Part shown: in pieces, positions 8,710 to 14,918 of the stretch
How positions within the stretch are numbered: position 1 is the stretch's first letter
How the letters are laid out: each line of letters starts with the position of its first letter
Origin: Kalaharituber pfeilii
Taxonomy: Eukaryota; Ascomycota; Pezizomycetes; Pezizales; Pezizaceae
Direction of reading: 5' to 3'
Assembly: GCA_015179045.1 (NCBI GenBank)
Contig: WHUZ01000288.1
Coordinates: forward strand, 1 to 14,918
DNA: 14,918 bases
Program-made: the position numbers and the translations under genes
Notes under the pieces: model-generated
Told to the model about the DNA's origin: nothing
Databases searched by the model: none
The model's input: the letters and a program-made list of their open reading frames with translations, nothing else

Positions 8710-9123
8710 GAATATGCAGGAACATATGGGCAGCGACCGGGATGTAAGCGGCTGCTGTGCGTAAGGACTCGGGGCGGGCGGCGAGGGTCGAAGCTTTCAG
8801 GTACTGCCGCTACGCGGCGGCTCGGCAGGAGTTCGGGCTGTGGCAGGGAATATGCAGTAACATACGGGCAGCGACCGGGATGCAAGCGGCTGCTGTGTGT
8901 AAGGACTCGGGGCGGGCGGCGAGGGTCGGAGCTTTCAGGTACTGCCGCTACGCGGCGGCTCGGCAGGAGTTCGGGCTGTGGCAGGGAATATGCAGGAACA
9001 TACGGGCAGCGACCGGGATACGAGCGGCTGCTGTGCGTAAGGACTCAGGGCGGGTGGCGAGGGTCGGAGCTTTCAGGTACTTCCGCTACGCGGCGGCTCG
9101 GCAGGAGTTCGGGCTGTGGCAGG
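8710..9123 (+). repeat. Three 138-bp tandem units in B1
   Basis: Units begin at 8710, 8848 and 8986, each starting GAATATGCAG and ending at CTGTGGCAGG or its equivalent. They are nearly identical. 138 is 46 codons, which keeps two plus-strand frames open. The B2 LTR carries two units. Confidence 0.95.
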
Positions 9124-9197
9124 GTCTCGGGGCCTCGGGTCTCGCGTGTCACGTGTGGGAGGAGTATTTCGGCCGTGGTGGAGGTTGGTTCGTTACA

Positions 9198-9576
9198 GTA
9201 GTAGAGAAAATGTGAGAAAAACATTGATACTTCTTAGGAAGAGTAGGAGTTGTCTTGGTAGCTAATTTAACTATTGTAGTGACAATGACTCCATATGGTA
9301 TTCCTAGAGATTATTTTCTTAGTTTAAGTAACCGATAAAATGCAGAAGCAGATATGAAAGAAATATTCATCATCAGTACAGAAGGAGCTGATATAAAAAA
9401 AGTAGATGTACAAAATAGCTTTAGATTGTATAAAACTGAAAGAGAATTCATTAAAGAGATATTCAGTGAAAATAGGTAATGTAAATGGCAAAATAAAGAT
9501 TCAAAGTTAATACTGTTATTTATCCAATCAATTATGGGATTGTGCAAGTATAACTAAGGAATACCTAAAACAATAT
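9198..9576 (-). pseudogene. Chromovirus protease C-terminal part and linker to RT (broken)
   Basis: On the minus strand from 9576 the reading is DIVLGIP-stop-LYLHNPIIDW, matching the family's (V)LGxPWLxxHNPxIDW segment that closes the retropepsin domain; the Trp codon is now a stop. A linker with FISASAFYRL follows, then LPKKYQCFSHIFST next to the B1 insertion, the element of the family's LPxxYxxFxDVFS block just before RT. The open stretch at 9311-9547 belongs to this linker and is not a separate gene. Bordered by TRIM-3 and B1. Confidence 0.85.
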
Positions 9577-9581
9577 CATAA

Positions 9582-9820
9582 TGTTATGACAGTATGACAT
9601 AGTGGTATGTGAGCATACCCAGAGCAGAGCTAAAATGCAGTGAGTTACAAGGTCATGTGACTGGTCCACTCCTGCTATGCCTAAAGACCTGGCATGAACT
9701 AGTACCAAGAGCTCGTATGCATGGATACTCCTATATATCCCGATCATACTACTAGGAGTCACTGGTAGTTCTACCTTTTGGTGCAATGGTTTGCAAGACA
9801 GTCGGTTGCAACCCATAATA
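9582..9820 (+). repeat. TRIM-3 5' LTR with TATA box
   Basis: 239 bp. TATATAT starts at 9732, and 29 nt later, at 9761-9769, lies ACTGGTAGT, which is complementary to the site just inside the element. The partner LTR is at 10034-10272. Confidence 0.9.
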
Positions 9821-9822
9821 GT

Positions 9823-9831
9823 ACTACCAGT
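9823..9831 (+). promoter_or_regulatory. TRIM-3 self-priming site (PBS)
   Basis: ACTACCAGT lies two bases after the 5' LTR and is complementary to ACTGGTAGT in the LTR (9761-9769). GTCGCCAGTTTAAATCTTG follows, a tRNA T-arm/B-box-like sequence. Nine bases alone is weak, but the position relative to the TATA box repeats the TRIM-1 arrangement. Confidence 0.55.
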
Positions 9832-10020
9832 ATAGTCGCCAGTTTAAATCTTGTATGTAGCAAACGTGAGATACTGTATCCAACTTTTGGATTTGGATGG
9901 CTTACAGCCACAGGCCAATCGCTGGTTATAAAGTAGTATGGTGGCACATGAAATTAAAGCCCTAAGGTAGTAATGGGTAGTTGAGAGTTAATATATAAAG
10001 AGTTCGGGATGTACTCTACC

Positions 10021-10033
10021 AAGGGGTAAGTAA
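10021..10033 (+). promoter_or_regulatory. TRIM-3 polypurine tract
   Basis: AAGGGGTAAGTAA directly before the 3' LTR. It is purine-rich with two T interruptions. Confidence 0.6.
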
Positions 10034-10272
10034 TGTCATGACAGTATAACATGGCAGTATGCAAGCATACCCAGAGCAGGGCTAAAATGCAGTGAGCTAC
10101 AAGATCATGTGACCGGCCCACCCTTGCTATGCCTGAAGACCTGGCGCGAACCAGTACCAAGAGCTCGTATGTATAAATACTCTTATATATCCTGATCGTA
10201 CTACCAGAAGTTACTAGTAGTTCTACCTTTTGGTGTAATGGTTTGTAAGACAGTCGGTTGCAACCCGTAACA
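10034..10272 (+). repeat. TRIM-3 3' LTR
   Basis: 239 bp, TGTCATGACAG to GCAACCCGTAACA. It abuts the CATAA duplication. Confidence 0.9.
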
Positions 10273-10277
10273 CATAA

Positions 10278-10611
10278 TCCTTAATAGAAATAATATAAAA
10301 GGAGGGCTCCTCAGTATGTAAACAAATAGATAAAGACAAAGGTACAGTATCATGAGTAATTTGACTACCAAAAAGAGAAGATCTATCAATAGTATTAAGA
10401 TCAATAGAAACTAAATGCAAAATAAGAGGTACATTATATACTGCAATGAATAATTGATCAATGAAATAGGAAGAAGTACTATAGTTGATCATAATAGTAA
10501 CAGGAACAGAAAAAAACTCGAACAAATAATACCAGTGGCAGTAAAATGAGATTCACAAGTTGGACTAAGATATATTACAATAACTATTCCTACTACCTCG
10601 CTCAGGATAGG
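10278..10611 (-). pseudogene. Chromovirus protease N-terminal part (broken)
   Basis: This retropepsin-like aspartic protease would process the polyprotein. On the minus strand the active-site region reads MINYSTSSYFIDQLF, where the family has (L)IDSGAxxxFID. The catalytic Asp is Asn (codon at 10484-10486) and the DSG/A loop is altered. Downstream, ITHDTVPLSLSI and HTEEPSFYIISIKDY follow the family order up to the TRIM-3 insertion, after which the domain resumes at 9576. It starts beyond the B2 insertion, which separates it from gag. The long minus frame at 10223-10525 is this domain plus about 50 bp of TRIM-3 LTR. Confidence 0.87.
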
Positions 10612-10616
10612 GCTTA

Positions 10617-11326
10617 TGTAACGAACCAACCTCCACCATGGCCAAAATACTTCTCCCGCATGTGACATGCGAGACCCAAGGCCCCGAAAGCCTGCCACAG
10701 CCTGAACTCCTGCCGAGCCGCCACGTAGCAGCAGTACCTGAAAGCTCCGACCCTCGCTGCCTGCCCTGAGTCCTTACACACAGCAGCCGCTTGCATCCCG
10801 GTCACTGCCCGTATGTTCCTGCATATTCCCTGCCACAGCCCGAACTCCTGCCGAGCCGCCGTATAGTGGTAGTACCTGAAAGCTCCGACCCTCGCCGCCC
10901 ACCTCGAGTCCTTACGCACAGCAGCCGCTTGCATCCCGGTCGCTGCCCGTATGTTCCTGCATATTCTCTTGCATTCATGATTCATCTAGAATGTTCTCCT
11001 GCATTAGCTCGAAGTTTCTCCCGCGCTAGTTTGTTCTTCTGCCAAGTTTTTGGGCTCGTTTAATTCTCTTGTATCTAGAAGGTTCTTCTGCCAAGATTCC
11101 TGGGCTCTCCATAAAGGAGGCTCATCCCCACGTCCCTCTCTGCTCCTCACGTAACAACTTGTATCCACACTCAGGCTGTATGTAATTTTGCATACATCTC
11201 TCTACATCATATAGCGCCGACTGTCTCTACCCGCCGTGAACTCCGCTGCCTCCCTGGCACCTGCTGCCTCCCTAGCACACGCAGCCTACCCTGTATCTCG
11301 ACCCCGGCCCTGACCCATTCTTTACA
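10617..11326 (-). repeat. Solo LTR, family B, copy 2 (B2), uninterrupted
   Basis: 710 bp, TGTAACGAACC to ATTCTTTACA, with the duplication GCTTA (10612-10616 and 11327-11331). It is the inverse of B1. It has two tandem 138-bp units instead of three and an extra 18 bp near 11255-11272 (a duplicated CTCCCT-type block); together these account for the length difference from B1. It lies between gag and protease of the chromovirus and shows the empty site of the A2 insertion at about 11212-11231. Confidence 0.94.
10691..10966 (-). repeat. Two 138-bp tandem units in B2
   Basis: Units at 10691-10828 and 10829-10966, reverse complements of the B1 units. They account for the minus frame at 10614-10985. 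Confidence 0.93.
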
Positions 11327-11331
11327 GCTTA

Positions 11332-12468
11332 TTAGTTTGCCTGAGCTTTGCGTTTTGCTAAATTAGAAGAAGTCAATTCATTGGAAGCAGTTGTAAAAGA
11401 AACATGAATTCGTTCTTTCTTTTTAGAGTCAGGATTTAGTGTTAAGGGAGTAGTATAATGATTCCAAATAGAATGACATTCGGCTGCTCAATGACTAGGC
11501 CTTCTACAAGAGAAACATAACTTCTGCTTGAGCCTATAAGGTCACTCTTGAGGGGTAAGGTTAATCAATATTTTTAGAGAAGTAGATTTATTTGAGGTAG
11601 GAGAAGGTCTAGAAGTATTAAGAGTAGATAGATCCATCAGTTCTAGTCTATGATAGCTATATTGCATTAGCTTTGAAGACTATTCGGAAAGTGAATGAGC
11701 TTCCCAAGCATATTCATATAAGTGATTATTAATGTAAACAGCTTTCTCAATAAGATCTGCTAACTTCCTTGGTTATTCCTCTTTTCTCAATTTATCCTTA
11801 ACTCATGCTTTCAGTCCTCTATAGAATTACCAGCCCAAAGTTTCTTCGTTTCAGGTGAGAAAGGAAGCAACTTGTTAGAAATGAGATGCATAATTAGCAG
11901 CTGATTCAGTCTATATAAGGCGTTCAATAGCATATTCAGTATTGGCATGTGTATTAATATTACTATATGTTTATTTAAACACTTTGTAGAATGCAGTTAA
12001 ATTATCCAAAAGTTAAGATTGTCTTATCTCAGAACTATTTAGAGTATATATATATGGCTCGAACTATAACAAAGCAGGACCTCTCAAGAATAAGGCTACG
12101 TAGAGAACTTTAATATCATTATTTGAGAACTATTGAGGGTAAAGTTTGATTTGCAGATGAACTTGGAACAGAAATGGTCGGAACTTCAACTAGATACCAA
12201 AGAATATATTAGGTACTTTGGTCTTAGGTACGGGTGCCTGGGAATTAGTAGTTGATATAGTAGATATGACTGCTAAATTCTGAAGATTAGCAACTATACT
12301 ATAAAGCTCACTTACTATATTCTGCAATATCTAGAAATACTGTATCTACTCTAGAGTCAATTAAAGGTTATGTAAAGTGGGCATTATTATAGTACTTAAA
12401 GTATAAGTTCCTAATAATATAGTTAGATTACCTAGTCTAGTCATAGTAGAGTCTATGTTGATATCCAT
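11332..12468 (-). pseudogene. Chromovirus gag (broken)
   Basis: This is the structural capsid/nucleocapsid protein that would package element RNA. The minus-strand ATG at 12468-12466 begins MDINIDSTMTRLGN about 60 nt inside the 5' LTR, as expected for gag. The retrotransposon gag domain follows, with KFRPFLFQVHLQIKLYPQ near 12150, then a GPALL block near 12075, and a helix-rich part to about 11850. A CX2CX4HX4C zinc knuckle lies at 11473-11516 (LCFSCRRPSH-stop-AAEC), with a stop between the His and the last Cys. The frame ends after KRKAQAN at the TAA of 11334-11332, right beside the B2 insertion. Several stops (Trp and Gln codons turned to TAG/TAA) and at least one frame change make it non-functional. 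Confidence 0.87.
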
Positions 12469-12528
12469 AACCAAGCTGAAGGACAGGTATGATAATCATA
12501 TCACTAGCATAGGCATGAATCTAGGGAC

Positions 12529-12992
12529 TAGTTACAGTATAAGAAATCTAGTAAGAGTACGTAGCTAGAAGATAACTTAACCTATAATATTCGTAGATAT
12601 AGAAGCATACAATATAAGAAAGAGAAGCTATATTGTTACTATTGAGTTGACTAGTATAGACTCGTTACAAGAGAGCAAATAAACAAATATTTGTAAATAA
12701 AGTGAACAAGTACTAAACAATTAGATAATGATAATATATACATACATATATACAAAGTATTGCAAACAATATAATGAAAGAAAATATAAGGAAAACCACT
12801 AAGTTAGTCAGCAGTACTACTCTTCACTCTATTGAGATAACTTCTATATTAATATATAGCTACTTGCTTTATGTTGGATCACACTAAGATTATAATTATA
12901 CTGATTCATTGTTCAACTACTACTATTACTGGCTATATTTGTCCATCTAACTCCTTTCAACAACTCGCTTTAGCTTGCTAATTATCACAACA
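12529..12992 (-). repeat. 5' LTR of the chromovirus
   Basis: About 464 bp, partner of 2083-2541. On the minus strand it starts TGTTGTGATAATTAGC and ends near CTGTAACTA. The sequence after it (GTCCCTAGATTC) may contain the primer-binding site, but I could not assign it to a tRNA or to a self-priming block. Very AT-rich, consistent with RIP. Confidence 0.83.
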
Positions 12993-12997
12993 GCTAA

Positions 12998-13472
12998 GAT
13001 TTATGAGAATAAATATTAGCTTCTTAATAATTATACCTATAGAGTTGTGGGCTTGGTCCAGACTCTACTATAATAATTAATTATGTTTTGAAGAGGAATA
13101 TACTTTACTGGAGTTGCTTAACTTTATTTCGCTATATTATAGTTTCAGAATATGGTACATTATTTTTAAGTTATATCAATTTTCTAACTATAGTTATAGT
13201 TAATTGTTTGTATTTAAATTATTATTATTATACAGAATGAGTTTTTTTTTTTTTTCTTTTTTTTTTTTTCTTAATATTATTAATTGCTACAGTAGAGTTA
13301 TAATAATTTAAGATATATAAAAAATAAAAGAAAATAATCCCAAAACAAATTCTGTCTACTGTGCTACTTATAGAGAGTAATAAAAAAAAAGCAAGGCTTA
13401 ATCCTATTCATACTCATATGACCTTTCCAATCTCACTCTACCTAGTGTAGGCTCCTCTAAATATATTATAAC
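12998..13472. other. AT-rich spacer with a T-rich tract
   Basis: No gene or recognised repeat. A long pyrimidine run, mostly T with single C interruptions, lies at about 13243-13272. Confidence 0.5.
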
Positions 13473-13692
13473 TATTACGGATTGCAACTGACCATTTGCA
13501 AACTATTGTACTAGAAGATAGAACTACCAGTACTACCTGGTAGTACAGTCAGTATATATAGGAGTATCTGTACAGGCCAGTCAGTGACTTACTTATATTT
13601 GTACACATAGTCAAGGATCTTAGCTCCCTTAGATATTCACATGTACTAGTAAGCAGCTTCCCTCTACCGCCATAGCATGCCAAGCCATAATA
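13473..13692 (-). repeat. Degenerate LTR related to TRIM-3
   Basis: On the plus strand it starts TATTACGGATTGCAACTGAC and ends GCCATAATA. Its first 100 bp align with the reverse complement of the TRIM-3 LTR, including AGATAGAACTACCAG and the TATA region (TATATATAGGAGTAT). The rest has diverged. It contains a near-perfect palindrome GTACTACC-T-GGTAGTAC at 13534-13550. No second LTR is visible to the right, and no duplication was found. Confidence 0.7.
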
Positions 13693-13870
13693 TTACTCTC
13701 CAACAGGTAGAGTACGTCCTAAACTCTCTATATATTAACCCCCAGTTGCCCATTACTGCCTTAGGGCTTTAATTTTATATACTACTACCATACTACTTTA
13801 TAACCAGCGCCTAGCATATGACTATAAGTTACTTATCAAATTCAAAGCTCACCTGCAGTATCTGATGCTT
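13693..13870 (-). mobile_element. Interior of a TRIM-3-like element (TRIM-4), truncated
   Basis: Read on the minus strand, this matches the TRIM-3 interior: GGTTATAAAGTAGTATGGT, AAATTAAAGCCCTAAGG, AGTAATGGG and GGGTTAATATATAGAGAGTT appear in the same order up to the LTR. The other end does not continue into a PBS and 5' LTR but into the tRNA-like sequence at 13875-13940. Confidence 0.75.
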
Positions 13871-13874
13871 ACTA

Positions 13875-13940
13875 CAGGCAAGGTTTGAACTAGCAACCCA
13901 ACCAGTATGTTAAGGTTTCTCAATATGCTAACTCGGAGGT
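13875..13940 (-). other. tRNA-like sequence with A-box and B-box matches
   Basis: On the minus strand TTAGCATATTGAG (13931-13919) resembles a pol III A box (TRGCNNARNNGG). AGTTCAAACC (13891-13882) resembles a B box (GGTTCRANNC). Their spacing of about 40 nt is that of a tRNA. Between them CCTTAACATACTGG sits where the anticodon arm should be. The T-arm GCTAG-TTCAAAC-CTTGC pairs at four of five positions, while the anticodon stem does not form cleanly. It is therefore a decayed tRNA-derived head, as in SINEs, not a functional tRNA gene. Confidence 0.5.
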
Positions 13941-14230
13941 AATCCTCAACAGGTTGCAGAGATGATTGTGTGGGTATTCCCTAGAGCTTATAAGCCTCCT
14001 AAAAGCTCTGGTACTGGTAGTCTGGAGGTTTCTTTGCTCTTCCTTTATCTTTGGATGCTGTTGGTTTAATTGTTTTCTTGTCTTTGTTTGGTACTGTTGC
14101 TTTGATTATTGTTGTTTGTTTATCTTGCTCTTATTGGAAGTTTCTAAGGGAGAGGGAGAGGGTTAGGAGGGAGTTTATTTTGACTGATTTACCACCTCCT
14201 TATATTCTAACTGTTGAAGAAGTTGCTTAG
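13938..14230 (+). pseudogene. Possible decayed gene of unknown family with one membrane segment
   Basis: I do not recognise this. In frame 3 the reading from about 13938 contains QQVAEMIVWVFPRAYKPPK and SSGTGS. A shift to frame 2 near 14020 then continues open from 14021 to the TAG at 14228-14230. The frame-2 part has a strongly hydrophobic stretch of about 25 residues (GLIVFLSLFGTVALIIVV is its core). A Cys-containing turn follows, then a basic cluster (WKFLRERERVRREF) and LTDLPPPY, a PPxY motif of the kind bound by WW domains. This is the layout of a single-pass membrane protein with a cytosolic tail. No start codon fits the second part, and the two frames may be unrelated. The alternative plus frame 13966-14166 is Cys/Phe/Trp-rich and less protein-like. 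Confidence 0.3.
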
Positions 14231-14283
14231 TCTTAGAGTTATTGCCTAAGAGTCCCTAGACAGATAGAGGCAAAGCTTTGGGG

Positions 14284-14652
14284 CTAGAACAAGTTCTCAG
14301 TACAGGAATAAAGGATGGTTATTTGTGGTTGGTATAGGGTTGTTTCTTCTGGGCTTAGGTATTGAATGAATTCTAGTTTTGCTTTTCTGTCCCTTGAGTA
14401 GTTTTCCAGGAGTTGTCCTTCTGACTGGAAGTCTCTAAACTTGAAGAGAACTTGCAGCAGTCTTCTTTGACAATATGGTAGTGATCCCAATGGTTTTATT
14501 GAATATATGCCTGTTAGAGTATTTAAACTGCAAACTATGGAGAATAAAGAAGGGCTATATTCTGGGGTACAGTTACTGTAGAATCTATACTTATTTACTG
14601 GTGAGGTGGGAGGAGAGATAAGTCTGATTGCTTTGAATTGTGTCCTATCCAT
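14284..14652 (-). CDS. Hypothetical 122-residue ORF
   Basis: An uninterrupted minus-strand frame from ATG at 14652 to 14284, not assigned to any family. It starts MDRTQFKAIRLISPP, has no signal peptide or membrane segment, and is mixed polar with a lysine/arginine/glutamate-rich middle (RRLLQVLFKFRDFQSEGQLL). In favour: it is the longest frame in this part. Its upstream side shows a TATA-like TATTTAA on the minus strand at 14771-14765 and, further up, the TGACTCA array at 14823-14911. Against: the plus strand of the same interval also has protein-like stretches (for example near 14490-14570), so the frame could be fortuitous or the region a decayed gene in the other direction. Confidence 0.3.
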   Translation of the reverse strand: MDRTQFKAIRLISPPTSPVNKYRFYSNCTPEYSPSLFSIVCSLNTLTGIYSIKPLGSLPYCQRRLLQVLFKFRDFQSEGQLLENYSRDRKAKLEFIQYLSPEETTLYQPQITILYSCTENLF

Positions 14653-14764
14653 ACTAAAACTATGTAAACTTTAGATAGCTTCAGAGAAGTCAGAGTGAAG
14701 GTACTTCCTTTGTGCTCTGGCTCAAGAACTCTAAAGAACTATCTCTGCAGGCAAAGCGAGCGCC

Positions 14765-14771
14765 TTAAATA
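14765..14771 (-). promoter_or_regulatory. TATA-like element upstream of the 14652 ATG
   Basis: The minus strand reads TATTTAA within GAGCGTATTTAAGGCGCTC, about 113 nt upstream of the ATG. The AT core is flanked by complementary GAGCG and CGCTC. Confidence 0.3.
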
Positions 14772-14822
14772 CGCTCCGCCAAGCTTTCTTTTCTATATAC
14801 ATGAGTGTTGGTGTGGGTCTTT

Positions 14823-14918
14823 TGACTCACTACATGATTTTCCTTGAGTCACCGTTTGACTCATTCTTTGACTCATTTCTTGAGTCACTTCTTGACTCAT
14901 TCCTTGACTCATTTCTTG
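14823..14918. repeat. 12-bp tandem array of TGACTCA/TGAGTCA sites
   Basis: Seven heptamers TGA(C/G)TCA start at 14823, 14845, 14857, 14869, 14881, 14893 and 14905. The last six are exactly 12 bp apart, joined by T/C-rich spacers such as TTTCT. TGACTCA is the core site of Gcn4/CPC1-type bZIP factors (established for fungi). The array runs off the window edge. Confidence 0.9.

Larger units (their letters stand above)
7624..9197 (+). repeat. Solo LTR, family B, copy 1 (B1), interrupted by A2
   Basis: TGTAAAGAACGGG to GTTCGTTACA, flanked by GTAGT (7619-7623 and 9198-9202). Removing the A2 insertion and one duplication copy leaves about 830 bp. It is homologous in inverse orientation to 10617-11326 and carries three 138-bp tandem units (8710-9123). 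It is GC-rich within an AT-rich host element, so younger or spared from RIP. It interrupts the protease-RT linker of the chromovirus. The strand is relative; a TATA-like CTATATGA lies at about 8461 but direction is unproven. Long frames inside (8698-9201 and 8757-9215) come from the tandem repeat, whose unit is a multiple of three. Confidence 0.93.
9582..10272 (+). mobile_element. TRIM-3: second family of miniature LTR retrotransposon
   Basis: A 691-bp element with the exact duplication CATAA (9577-9581 and 10273-10277). It has direct 239-bp LTRs at 9582-9820 and 10034-10272 and a 213-bp interior with no coding capacity. A self-priming site (9823-9831) and a purine-rich tract (10021-10033) give plus orientation. 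Its sequence is unrelated to TRIM-1/2 apart from the LTR terminus (GGGTTGCAACCCGTAACA against CCCGTAACA). It splits the chromovirus protease codons: IKDY on one side and DIVLGIP on the other join across the duplication. A degenerate relative lies at 13473-13940. Confidence 0.92.
2083..12992 (-). mobile_element. Degenerate Ty3/gypsy chromovirus with nested insertions
   Basis: A single minus-strand LTR retrotransposon can be followed through gag, protease, reverse transcriptase, RNase H, integrase and chromodomain, in that order, between two related terminal repeats (2083-2541 and 12529-12992). Removing the five insertions and their duplications leaves roughly 6 kb, the usual size for fungal chromoviruses. 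Integrase downstream of RNase H places it in Ty3/gypsy rather than copia. The coding parts contain many stops, and key acidic residues have become Asn or Lys, as G-to-A change on the coding strand would produce. No matching 5-bp duplication is visible outside the LTRs (right flank GCTAA, left flank AATGG), so the outer limits are approximate by a few bases. The element is inactive. Confidence 0.9.

Noticed and set aside
8698..9215. Two long plus-strand frames (167 and 152 residues) that look like a repeat protein
   Set aside because: They lie inside solo LTR B1 and are kept open only because the 138-bp tandem unit is a multiple of three. Neither looks like a protein domain, and B2 has similar openings on the other strand.
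9311..9547. A separate 78-residue minus-strand gene
   Set aside because: Its content (HNPIIDW, FISASAFYRL) is the protease-RT linker of the chromovirus.
12485..12503. Palindrome around GGTATGATAATCATATC near the gag start, as a priming or regulatory site
   Set aside because: It is imperfect, lies in AT-rich decayed DNA and has no counterpart in the LTR, so a role cannot be supported.
13875..13940. A functional tRNA gene
   Set aside because: The boxes are present, but the anticodon stem does not pair and no convincing acceptor stem is seen.
14823..14918. The 12-bp array as a CRISPR array
   Set aside because: Units are far too short, spacers are not unique, and everything else points to a fungal nuclear genome.

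Overview
The window looks like repeat-filled, gene-poor DNA from a filamentous ascomycete (Pezizomycotina). This rests on a chromodomain-bearing Ty3/gypsy element of fungal type, on the abundance of solo and very short LTR elements, and on C-to-T/G-to-A decay that makes long stretches AT-rich and TpA-rich while younger insertions stay GC-rich. That decay pattern is what repeat-induced point mutation (RIP) produces. I cannot name the species.

Layout. Positions 1-620 hold the decayed end of a short-chain dehydrogenase/reductase gene. A GC-rich solo LTR (family A) lies at 728-1422 with target duplication ATTAG. From about 2083 to 12992 there is one Ty3/gypsy chromovirus on the minus strand, dead and expanded by nested insertions. 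Read on the minus strand it runs: 5' LTR (12992-12529), gag with a CCHC knuckle, protease, reverse transcriptase/RNase H, integrase, chromodomain, polypurine tract, 3' LTR (2541-2083). Five insertions split it, each with its own 5-bp target duplication: a family-B solo LTR (10617-11326, GCTTA), a miniature LTR element (9582-10272, CATAA), a second family-B solo LTR (7624-9197, GTAGT) that itself contains a family-A solo LTR (7717-8455, TCGGC), a RIP-decayed miniature element (5294-6170, TTGCC), and a better preserved inverted copy of it (3365-4244, AAGCC). The uninterrupted B copy preserves the empty site for the A insertion.

Right of the chromovirus are an AT-rich spacer, a degenerate relative of the 9582-10272 element whose inner end is a tRNA-like sequence with A- and B-box matches (13473-13940), two weak ORFs of unknown identity, and a 12-bp tandem array at the right edge in which every unit carries a TGACTCA/TGAGTCA site.

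Most interesting signal: the miniature elements (TRIM-like, 691-880 bp, no protein) appear to carry a self-priming system of the Tf1 type. Right after the 5' LTR each has a segment complementary to a site inside its own LTR (13 nt in one family, 9 nt in the other). In both families that LTR site begins 28-29 nt downstream of a TATA box, where the transcript should start. The decayed copy still pairs over all 13 positions. In both families the priming site is followed by a tRNA T-arm/B-box-like sequence. No intact host gene can be claimed with confidence.
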